A DNA stretch of 13,861 nt from an uncultured Bacilli bacterium (GTDB taxonomy: Bacteria > Bacillota_I > Bacilli_A > RF39 > UBA660), in NCBI GenBank assembly GCA_944327425.1, contig CALVHJ010000030.1, positions 1 to 13,861 on the forward strand. The letters are read 5' to 3'. The stretch's first letter is position 1. Every line of letters starts with the position of its first letter. Positions 7,080-12,690 of this stretch are shown one piece after another. Both the position numbers and the translations under genes were made by a program. The notes below the pieces were generated by a model. It saw only the letters and a program-made list of their open reading frames with translations. It ran no database searches and was not told the DNA's origin.

Positions 7080-7874
7080 TTAATTTATTAAAAAATATAA
7101 TATACTAGTTAGCATAATACTTGGTATTATAGCTAGAATAAATAAATTAATTAGTTTTAAAATATTAGTTTTAATTATTTTTAATTTAGTAAAACCTAAA
7201 GCTCTATACATTAAAGAAGATTTTTTTTCATCTTCTAAGATGTTAAATATAGTTACTACTAATATAATTATAAATAAGATAATGTTTAATATAATGAAGA
7301 TATTAAAGATAAGCATAATAAGTTCATAGTTAACTTTACTTTCTTTATTTAGGTGAATGCCAACAAACCCTTCTGTTTTTTCGATTATTTTATCACTTAT
7401 ACGGTTATAATCTGCCCAATTAGTTAAATCAATTATATAAGTTGTTTTTTTAGTGTTAGAAATTATATTATTTAGTGTATTAGGGTTTAAATAAAAGATA
7501 TTACTCTTTTTTTGATGGCCAACAACTATTAAGTTATAATTATTTAAGGTTAAATAAGAATTTTTAGGGTATTCTTCTTTATTTAGTTCAGCTATTATTA
7601 TTTCATTTTCTTTTAAAGTGTTATCGCTTATAAAGGTAATATCTTCATATGTAATACCTTTATCTATACTTTTTATGCCGCTAATTCTACTTAAAACATC
7701 ATCTAAATCTTTAGAATCTATAATAGATATATAGGAGCCTTCATAATCTTTATTAGCTATATTTATATAATAGTTCTTACCAAGGAGTAATAAGAAGAAG
7801 ATAAAAGATATTAAAAAGATTATGAATAAATATATATGAGTTGTCTTTTTTCTAAAAAAGCTTTTATATACCAT
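7080..7874 (-). CDS. FtsX-like half-size ABC permease lacking the last helix, cassette 1 (264 aa)
   Basis: Membrane protein with TM1 at about 12-31, an ectodomain of about 150 residues, TM2 at about 185-212 and TM3 at 241-263. The loop SSLMYRALGFTKLKIIK after TM2 matches the FtsX core segment. The frame ends directly after TM3 (LYFLIN), so TM4 and the charged C-terminal tail present in the cassette 2 counterpart are missing. Only 18 nt separate its stop from the next gene, so TM4 is not simply out of frame downstream. It may be a functional three-helix variant or a C-terminally eroded subunit. Its ATG follows the upstream stop immediately (TAAATG), with GGAGGAT inside the upstream coding end. 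Assignment to a permease family is good, but function is less certain. Confidence 0.72.
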   Translation of the reverse strand: MVYKSFFRKKTTHIYLFIIFLISFIFFLLLLGKNYYINIANKDYEGSYISIIDSKDLDDVLSRISGIKSIDKGITYEDITFISDNTLKENEIIIAELNKEEYPKNSYLTLNNYNLIVVGHQKKSNIFYLNPNTLNNIISNTKKTTYIIDLTNWADYNRISDKIIEKTEGFVGIHLNKESKVNYELIMLIFNIFIILNIILFIIILVVTIFNILEDEKKSSLMYRALGFTKLKIIKTNILKLINLFILAIIPSIMLTSILYFLIN

Positions 7875-9104
7875 TTATTTATCCTCCAACATATCCTTAA
7901 TACTAGAATTTAAAGATTTTTTCGTTATGATGTTATTTATAATGAACAAGATAATAGTTAATATAATAATAGTTAGTATTAAATAAAATGATGGTATAGC
8001 TACATAAAAATTATAATAAGCTAGTTCAAATAATACATATTTATTTAAAATATCGACAATTATTAAATAAATTATTATAGATATTATTATACATAGATAA
8101 AGAACAAGGGTGTTTTCTAAAGTGTTTATTTTTAAAATATCCTTATTAGTATAACCACTAACTTTTAATATTCCTTCATTACTTTGGCGATAATTACTTT
8201 TTTTCCTTAAAAAACTATAAATAAGATTAATAACTACTATAAGAATTATTATAGCTATAAAAAGAGGAATATATAAAATCATATTAACTAAAGTTTCATT
8301 AGTAGTTATAATATTAGTAACATTATATCCTAATTTAGTTAGTTCGTCTTTTACTAAATTTATATTTTCTAATTTATCTACTCTTACTAAAGCATTATCG
8401 CTGTAATAAGCAACTTCGGTTGTAGGAACACCATTTGAATTACTATAAATTATACTTTCAATGTCAGTATAAAGATAATCAAAAGCTTCTTTACTAACAT
8501 AACATGTTTGGATATTACCAGCTGTTCTTATGTTTTCATAAGTTCCTACAACAGTAAAATTAACCGGTGCTTTAGATTCTTCGTATTCTTCATGAATTTT
8601 TGGGGTTACTTTAATGGTTTTATTTAAGAAAGATGCCCCATCAACATATTCGTTGTAATATATTTTGGTGTTACCATCAGTACTATAAGGGTAAAAGTTT
8701 TTAGGACAAACCATTTCATTATTATTGGTAATATTTTTGCCATCAATTATCAAAACATCTTCTTCTTCAATTAAAGGATATATTTCGATTTCGCCAATTA
8801 ACTTATCAGTGTTAAGAGCTGGTAATTCTTGAGAGAGAAATTGGTTATATTTAAAACTTCCATAAAAATTTATATGTTCAATATTAGCTAGAGCATCATA
8901 GTTTTTGTCTTCACGAGAAACATATATTTCCAGGTATTCTGGATCATTTTCTAATCCAGTATCACTAAAGTCTTTTACAGTTGATATTAGAGTTATACAG
9001 CTATATATAATAATAAAAAGAATAGTTAAAATAATCATTAATATTACATTTCTTTTTTCAAATAGTCTTGTTTTTACAATGAAAAATATATCTTTAAAAC
9101 TCAT
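7875..9104 (-). CDS. ABC transporter permease with large ectodomain, cassette 1 (MacB/FtsX-like, 409 aa)
   Basis: Membrane subunit of a MacB-type ABC system. TM1 is at about 19-42, the extracytoplasmic domain at about 43-275, TM2 at 276-298, TM3 at 331-351 and TM4 at 370-391. The FtsX core loop after TM2 is visible (EGILKVSGYTNKDILK). The ectodomain motifs VCPKNFYP (132-139) and VVGTYENI...IQTCY (185-202) align with the 400-aa permease of cassette 2. C133 and C201 correspond to that protein's cysteine pair. The gene begins one base after the ATPase stop codon and ends directly against the half-permease start, so expression is coupled. Export of a peptide or lipid-linked substrate, or sensing of envelope-active peptides, is inferred from the family, not shown here. 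Confidence 0.86.
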   Translation of the reverse strand: MSFKDIFFIVKTRLFEKRNVILMIILTILFIIIYSCITLISTVKDFSDTGLENDPEYLEIYVSREDKNYDALANIEHINFYGSFKYNQFLSQELPALNTDKLIGEIEIYPLIEEEDVLIIDGKNITNNNEMVCPKNFYPYSTDGNTKIYYNEYVDGASFLNKTIKVTPKIHEEYEESKAPVNFTVVGTYENIRTAGNIQTCYVSKEAFDYLYTDIESIIYSNSNGVPTTEVAYYSDNALVRVDKLENINLVKDELTKLGYNVTNIITTNETLVNMILYIPLFIAIIILIVVINLIYSFLRKKSNYRQSNEGILKVSGYTNKDILKINTLENTLVLYLCIIISIIIYLIIVDILNKYVLFELAYYNFYVAIPSFYLILTIIILTIILFIINNIITKKSLNSSIKDMLEDK

Positions 9105-9105
9105 G

Positions 9106-9768
9106 TTAACTCACCATATTTCCATTATCTAATTCTATAATTATATCAGCATATTTTTTTACTTCATCACTGTGAGATACAACAACTATACATTTTCCTT
9201 CTTTACTTAGTTTTTTTAATTCTTGAAAAATAAGTTCTTCATTTTGGCGGTCTAAGTTACCAGTTGGTTCATCAGCAAGAATTATTTCTGGATCATTAGC
9301 AAGAGCTCTTGCTATAGCTACTCTTTGCTGTTCACCACCACTCATTTCTTTAGGAAAGTGGTTAATTCTTTCTTTTAAACCTACTTTAGATAGTAAAGAT
9401 AAAGCTTTATCTTTACGATACTTTTTGGATATTTCTTTATTGATAAGCATAGGAAGAATAACGTTTTCATAAGCATTTAAGTGTTCATCTAAATAATAAT
9501 CTTGAAAGATGAAGCCAAAGTATTTCATTCTTAAATAAGATAGTTCTTGATCATTTAATTTACTAGTATCTTTACCATTAATATAATATTTGCCACTTGT
9601 ATAAGGTTCAATTAAACCCATGATACTTATAAGAGTTGATTTACCACTTCCGGAGTGACCCATAATTGCATAAAATTTACCTTTAGAAAAAGTATAGTTA
9701 ATGTTATTTAAAGCGGTAATTTCTCTTTCTTTAGTTTGATATATTTTAGTAATATTTTCTAAATTCAT
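9106..9768 (-). CDS. ABC transporter ATP-binding protein, cassette 1 (MacB/LolD type)
   Basis: Cytoplasmic ATPase and first gene of the seven-gene operon. Motifs: Walker A GHSGSGKST (37-45), Q-loop Q89 in FIFQ, signature MSGGEQQRVAIARAL (142-156), Walker B IILADEP (162-168) with TGNLD, and switch histidine H199 in SHS. All catalytic residues are present. Length (220 aa) is normal for the LolD/MacB ATPases that pair with FtsX-like permeases. AAAGGAGAG precedes the ATG. Upstream are a short AT-rich gap and a hairpin terminator that closes the 133-aa secreted protein gene. I could not find a convincing promoter in the 39 bp between hairpin and ATG, so the operon may depend partly on read-through. 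Confidence 0.95.
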   Translation of the reverse strand: MNLENITKIYQTKEREITALNNINYTFSKGKFYAIMGHSGSGKSTLISIMGLIEPYTSGKYYINGKDTSKLNDQELSYLRMKYFGFIFQDYYLDEHLNAYENVILPMLINKEISKKYRKDKALSLLSKVGLKERINHFPKEMSGGEQQRVAIARALANDPEIILADEPTGNLDRQNEELIFQELKKLSKEGKCIVVVSHSDEVKKYADIIIELDNGNMVS

Positions 9769-9807
9769 TTTGTTACTCTCCTTTTAATAATTTTAACATA
9801 TGAAAGA

Positions 9808-9840
9808 CTAAAAAAATAGATATTAAATCTATTTTTTTAG
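9808..9840 (-). terminator. Hairpin terminator after the 133-aa secreted protein gene
   Basis: A perfect inverted repeat with 14-bp arms (9808-9821 and 9827-9840) and a 5-nt loop. The arms consist of CTA7TAGAT and its complement, so the 3' arm carries a run of seven U in the minus-strand transcript. It starts 3 bases after the stop codon at 9844. It has few G-C pairs, so termination may be partial, leaving read-through into the transporter operon. Confidence 0.65.
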
Positions 9841-9843
9841 ATT

Positions 9844-10245
9844 CTAATATAATTCTGTTTTTCCTCGCATTGTAGAAGCATATGCAGTATTTCTATTAGC
9901 ATTAAATACTACGGTACCTTTATAGGTATCTTTAGAAGGTGTTACATAAGTGTAACTTACTTCATCTTTGTCTTTAACCCAAATATCTCTTCTAGTTTCT
10001 AAAGTATAATTAAACCATTTTTTTCTTGAAATACTAAGGCCCATTTCTGCATCTACTGCTCTAGTATTGTTTGTTAATTTTATAGTAGAATTATAACTTT
10101 TAGCAAAATTTATTTCTGGTGTTTCGGCATATTCCCCTAAATCTAATACATAATTAACATATACTCCTTGAGAACTAGCGTACACAATTGTACCTAACAT
10201 GAAAAACGCAAGTAATGATAGTGCTATGATGTTAAACTTTTTCAT
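9844..10245 (-). CDS. Small secreted protein of unknown function (133 aa)
   Basis: No family recognised. Residues 1-23 form a classical signal peptide (MKKFNI, hydrophobic core, then VYA|SS as likely cleavage site), leaving a mature protein of about 110 aa with no cysteine. The pattern suggests beta strands (VSYTYVTP, KGTVVFNAN), and the end is YASTMRGKTELY. That ending resembles the C-termini of the two larger secreted proteins upstream (YDGMRGTHVAL and YYDNMPGVSLSL). The ribosome site is very strong (AGGAGGTG), implying high expression. It lies just before the ABC transporter operon, so it could be a substrate or partner of those transporters, for example a secreted antagonistic or signalling protein. 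That role is inference from position only. Confidence 0.75.
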   Translation of the reverse strand: MKKFNIIALSLLAFFMLGTIVYASSQGVYVNYVLDLGEYAETPEINFAKSYNSTIKLTNNTRAVDAEMGLSISRKKWFNYTLETRRDIWVKDKDEVSYTYVTPSKDTYKGTVVFNANRNTAYASTMRGKTELY

Positions 10246-10272
10246 TTTGCCACCTCCTCTCCTTAAATCTAT

Positions 10273-10294
10273 AATAAATCTTAAAAGATTTATT
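10273..10294 (-). promoter_or_regulatory. 22-bp perfect inverted repeat in the leader of the 133-aa gene
   Basis: AATAAATCTT and AAGATTTATT flank a 2-bp centre (10-bp arms). It lies about 15 bp before the AGGAGGTG ribosome site of the 133-aa gene. It could be a protein-binding operator or an RNA hairpin with a 9-bp stem that affects initiation. No U-run follows, so it is not a standard terminator. Confidence 0.5.
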
Positions 10295-10330
10295 GCCTAA
10301 GTTTCGTATTAAAACATCTAGTAAATAATA

Positions 10331-10361
10331 ATTATAAGTTCTTTTTTCGACATTTATTCAA
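10331..10361 (-). promoter_or_regulatory. Possible promoter of the 133-aa gene
   Basis: The 144-bp gap between the 223-aa and 133-aa genes holds a perfect TATAAT (10336-10331) with TTGAAT (10361-10356) 19 bp upstream on the minus strand. The spacing is long, so this is weak. The -35 region overlaps CACTTGAAT, which resembles the ACTTGC half-sites in the 69-bp repeats. A leader of about 80 nt would result, containing the 22-bp inverted repeat. Confidence 0.3.
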
Positions 10362-10389
10362 GTGACTAATCTGTGTTTTAAAAATGTAT

Positions 10390-11061
10390 TTATAAACTCA
10401 GACTTACACCAGGCATATTATCATAGTAGGATTTTACTGAACTCGCAAAATTAATGACTTTACCATATCCACTTGAACTTAAAGTATAATTTTTAGATTG
10501 AGATAAAGTTAAATTGGTTTGAGTATGTTGATATGAGCCAAAAATCTTAGGGTTATTTCCTGTTTTATTGTAGATTATACGAAGCTTTAAAGTATACGAT
10601 GTTGCATCATCTACTAAATTCATAGATATTCCTGCACCTGTACTAAATATTTTGGTATTATTACTAGTATAAGTATAATTAACTATATCGGATGTATTAT
10701 TTTTAACATATAATTGCTCACCCGATAGAGATGAAGCAGTAAATGTTACACCCTCTCCTCTTATTGCTATTACATCAAAAGATCTACATGAGGGTAATAC
10801 TTTCCATTCTACAGTTAAATTGGCATATGAACTAGTTTTAGTGATGCTAAGCTTTTTATATTGGGTTTCAACATAACTTCTAGTTAAAACTTCTTCTGTA
10901 ACATTATTATATTCTTCTTCACTTACCTCTGTTGTGTAAAAATATTTTCCGTCACCACTTATAGTTGTTTTAAAAAATTTTGTTTCTTCCGCTATTTCTT
11001 GAGCATAACCTTTAGGAATAAACACTAAGAAAGCAATAGCTATAAATATAATTTTTTTCAC
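10390..11061 (-). CDS. Secreted protein of unknown function, paralogue of the 349-aa protein (223 aa)
   Basis: Secreted, family unknown to me. A signal peptide covers residues 1-20 (MKKII, hydrophobic core, KGYA|QE). The mature part is rich in Ser/Thr/Tyr/Asn with probable beta strands. It shares ordered blocks with the 349-aa protein: SEEEYNN (47-53), WKVLPSCRSFD (86-96), FGSYQHT (174-180) and a final YYDNMPGVSLSL (212-223). The start is GTG at 11061, supported by AGAAAGGAG 7 nt upstream and by the signal peptide beginning there. The promoter lies in the 69-bp repeat right before it, giving a leader of only about 15 nt. No clear terminator follows, so some transcripts may continue into the 133-aa gene. 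One cysteine (C92) is in the mature protein. Confidence 0.78.
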   Translation of the reverse strand: MKKIIFIAIAFLVFIPKGYAQEIAEETKFFKTTISGDGKYFYTTEVSEEEYNNVTEEVLTRSYVETQYKKLSITKTSSYANLTVEWKVLPSCRSFDVIAIRGEGVTFTASSLSGEQLYVKNNTSDIVNYTYTSNNTKIFSTGAGISMNLVDDATSYTLKLRIIYNKTGNNPKIFGSYQHTQTNLTLSQSKNYTLSSSGYGKVINFASSVKSYYDNMPGVSLSL

Positions 11062-11081
11062 AATATTCTCCTTTCTACAAA

Positions 11082-11150
11082 AACTATAAACGATTTAGAG
11101 AATATTTGTAAAGCAAGTATAACTTGCATTTGTCATTTTTTCACTTGCAT
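11082..11150 (-). repeat. 69-bp promoter/operator repeat, copy A
   Basis: Identical base for base to 12588-12656, in the same orientation. On the minus strand it holds ACTTGC/GCAAGT elements and a promoter. The palindrome GCAAGT-TAT-ACTTGC is at 11127-11113, and a second ATGCAAGT lies 21 bp further upstream of the first (11150-11143 against 11129-11122). Identity stops one base after the -10 box, and the flanking sequences do not align. Confidence 0.95.
11083..11112 (-). promoter_or_regulatory. Promoter of the 223-aa secreted protein, within repeat copy A
   Basis: TTTACA (11112-11107, 5 of 6 consensus) and TATAGT (11088-11083, 5 of 6) are separated by 18 bp on the minus strand. The palindrome 11113-11127 ends at the base next to the -35 box, a placement typical of activator sites. 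The predicted start near 11076 leaves a short leader with AAAGGAG. Confidence 0.65.
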
Positions 11151-11208
11151 ATTCATTTATACATTAAAATTTACTATTATCATTAATTTTTGATTTAGTT
11201 TTTTTATG

Positions 11209-11234
11209 AAAAAAGAAGTTTGTTAACTCCTTTT
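11209..11234 (-). terminator. Rho-independent terminator after the small double-TM protein gene
   Basis: The minus-strand transcript can form a 10-bp stem, AAAAGGAGTT with AACTTCTTTT (one G-U pair), around the 4-nt loop AACA, followed by a run of U. It begins 5 bases after the stop codon at 11239. It ends the 349-aa/double-TM operon before copy A of the repeat. Confidence 0.7.
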
Positions 11235-11238
11235 AATT

Positions 11239-11445
11239 TTACTTTTTCTTTTTCTTTAATAAAAATGATATACCAAATAAAGTGCTTGAAAAACCTATCG
11301 TTTGCATTTGTAAAATACACTTTAACATACTTTTATAATCATTTCTAATGTCCCATAAATAACATTTTATGTATATTATAAAATACATAAGAATGATTAT
11401 ACAGGCAACAATTCTTAGTATATAGACTACTGTCGTTGTTTTCAT
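11239..11445 (-). CDS. Small double-TM protein with C-terminal lysine tail (68 aa)
   Basis: No family recognised. From the ATG at 11445 the protein has one hydrophobic helix near the N-terminus (VVYILRIVACIIILMYFIIY), a short polar loop with several charged residues, a second hydrophobic stretch (TIGFSSTLFGISFLL) and the ending KKKKK. A GTG at 11451 could add two residues; the ATG has GGTGAG at better spacing, so I chose it. The upstream gene's stop is 6 nt before, so the pair is co-expressed. Small membrane proteins of this kind next to a secreted protein gene are often immunity or chaperone-like partners, but this is only a guess. The end resembles the tail of a sortase substrate, without an LPxTG motif. 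Confidence 0.65.
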   Translation of the reverse strand: MKTTTVVYILRIVACIIILMYFIIYIKCYLWDIRNDYKSMLKCILQMQTIGFSSTLFGISFLLKKKKK

Positions 11446-11451
11446 AAACAC

Positions 11452-12501
11452 TCACCAATTGACATTATTTAATGCTACATGAGTACCACGCATTCCGTCA
11501 TATTTTTCTTCTATATTTGGAGATAATATAAATACGCCTCCAAGTCCGCCGACGCCAATACTAAATTCTAAACTTGCATTAAAAGAAACAGTTTTTGTCG
11601 AATGTTGATATGAACCATAAGCATTTAAAGTCTTTATTGGATCATAGTCCTTCTTTTGAACCGTAAAGTACATGTAAATATCAATAGCATCAACTTCATT
11701 AGTACCAGTGATAGGCGGATATGAAACAGCACAAGGTTTATCTTTTGGTAATGGCATTGTTAAAGCATATCCTGTTGATGATTTTTTCCAGCCAGAGTAA
11801 CTACTTGAATACGTATTACTTTCGTATGAACTTACTCCGGCACATTCCATATTAACAGAATAGTTTAACTTTGCATATTCTGTTCCTGGAATAACACTTA
11901 CATGAGAATCATCTATTCTTATACCAAATAAATCATTACTTCTTACACTTGGCATGTTTTTGTAATGTAAATCATTTCTATATCTATAGTGGGTACTACC
12001 ATTATAATTTACTTTTATTATGTCTGTGGTAAGTCTTTTCATGTTGGTAGAAACAGGATCTCCTACAACTGCATATAATGATATTCCTGGTATTGAACTT
12101 TTATTATTATATTCATTCTCGCTTATATATTCATGCAATACATAGTCGCTATAATTTGTTTCGTTTTTTTCAACAGTTACATTGGCTTTACTGGCCCAGT
12201 TCATAATTGATAATAAAGGCTTGTCAGAATTAAAATATGTAGACTTAATATATAGAGTATCACTTGACACTATTTCTCCAACCAAATCTTTATTCATATC
12301 AAATTCTGTTTGATCCATTAATGCTATTTGCTCATTGCTAAAAGCCAAATTTCTTAAGTTATCAACCTCTTCTTTTGTCATTTCAACTTTGTTTTGATTA
12401 ATATAAATGTTATTTTCAAAAGTTATTTCAATTTGTTCTTCAGCATTTACATTTAAAGGTATTAAGCATAAAATACCTAATAGTATAACTAATTTTTTCA
12501 T
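11452..12501 (-). CDS. Secreted protein of unknown function (349 aa), larger paralogue
   Basis: Family not recognised. A signal peptide covers residues 1-20 (MKKLVILLG...VNA|EE). The mature part has an N-terminal region of about 120 residues absent from the 223-aa protein, then shared blocks: SENEYNN (127-133), YKNMPSVRSND (180-190), YGSYQHS (295-301) and YDGMRGTHVAL (334-344). C220 and C257 could form a disulfide. The sequence is Ser/Tyr/Asn-rich, consistent with a beta-rich extracellular protein. The ATG at 12501 has AGAGAGGGAAG ahead, and an 8-codon reading frame overlaps it (ATGA). It is expressed from the promoter in repeat copy B with a leader of about 80 nt, and is followed by the 68-aa double-TM gene and a terminator. 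Confidence 0.78.
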   Translation of the reverse strand: MKKLVILLGILCLIPLNVNAEEQIEITFENNIYINQNKVEMTKEEVDNLRNLAFSNEQIALMDQTEFDMNKDLVGEIVSSDTLYIKSTYFNSDKPLLSIMNWASKANVTVEKNETNYSDYVLHEYISENEYNNKSSIPGISLYAVVGDPVSTNMKRLTTDIIKVNYNGSTHYRYRNDLHYKNMPSVRSNDLFGIRIDDSHVSVIPGTEYAKLNYSVNMECAGVSSYESNTYSSSYSGWKKSSTGYALTMPLPKDKPCAVSYPPITGTNEVDAIDIYMYFTVQKKDYDPIKTLNAYGSYQHSTKTVSFNASLEFSIGVGGLGGVFILSPNIEEKYDGMRGTHVALNNVNW

Positions 12502-12524
12502 TTTCTTCCCTCTCTAATTTCCAT
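12498..12524 (-). CDS. Possible 8-codon leader peptide (MEIREGRK) before the 349-aa gene
   Basis: ATG at 12524 has AAGGGG 5 nt upstream, better placed than many ribosome sites here. The frame encodes MEIREGRK, and its TGA overlaps the start codon of the 349-aa gene as ATGA. Such an arrangement would allow translational coupling. It could equally be chance in a purine-rich ribosome-site region. Confidence 0.3.
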   Translation of the reverse strand: MEIREGRK

Positions 12525-12587
12525 TTTTCCCCTTTATTTTTTTATTTTTTTGATCATTTATCACCCGCCATTTCCTCTTGATATAAG

Positions 12588-12656
12588 AACTATAAACGAT
12601 TTAGAGAATATTTGTAAAGCAAGTATAACTTGCATTTGTCATTTTTTCACTTGCAT
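12588..12656 (-). repeat. 69-bp promoter/operator repeat, copy B
   Basis: Perfectly identical to 11082-11150. It holds the palindrome GCAAGT-TAT-ACTTGC (12633-12619) and ATGCAAGT elements at 12635-12628 and 12656-12649, 21 bp apart. It begins right after the terminator of the XRE regulator gene and ends one base past the -10 box, leaving a separate leader of about 80 nt for the 349-aa gene. Confidence 0.95.
12589..12618 (-). promoter_or_regulatory. Promoter of the 349-aa protein operon, within repeat copy B
   Basis: TTTACA (12618-12613) and TATAGT (12594-12589), with 18-bp spacing on the minus strand, are the same as in copy A. The palindrome abuts the -35 box. The near-consensus but long-spaced core plus adjacent sites suggests control by an activator; the membrane XRE protein encoded upstream is the obvious candidate. 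Confidence 0.65.
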
Positions 12657-12659
12657 TTT

Positions 12660-12690
12660 AAAAAATGATGAGTTTTTAGTTCATCATTTT
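12660..12690 (-). terminator. Terminator overlapping the end of the XRE regulator gene
   Basis: In the transcript, AAAATGATGA pairs with TCATCATTTT (10-bp stem, 9-nt loop) followed by U to give a six-U run. The 5' arm contains the last codons of the regulator gene and the stop codon lies in the loop. Confidence 0.65.

Noticed and set aside
8905..9132. Plus-strand open frame of 75 codons
   Set aside because: It is antisense to the start of the 409-aa permease and crosses into the ATPase gene end; no ribosome site or recognisable protein.
9844..10245. 133-aa protein as a lactococcin 972-type bacteriocin
   Set aside because: Size and secretion fit, and ABC genes follow, but I see no convincing match to the lactococcin 972 mature sequence, and the permeases are FtsX-like rather than the large bacteriocin-associated membrane protein.
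11058..11129. 23-codon frame on the minus strand (begins MQVILALQIF) running through repeat A and overlapping the GTG start of the 223-aa gene
   Set aside because: Its start is upstream of the predicted transcript start and has no ribosome site. The promoter/operator reading explains the identity of the two repeats better, and the frame ends differently in copy B.
11239..11445. 68-aa protein as a sortase-anchored surface protein
   Set aside because: The hydrophobic stretch plus lysine tail resembles a sorting signal, but there is no LPxTG-like motif and the N-terminus is a membrane helix.
11082..12656. The two 69-bp repeats as ends of a mobile element or as attachment sites
   Set aside because: They are direct repeats with no transposase or integrase between them, no terminal inverted repeats, and both sit at promoter positions.
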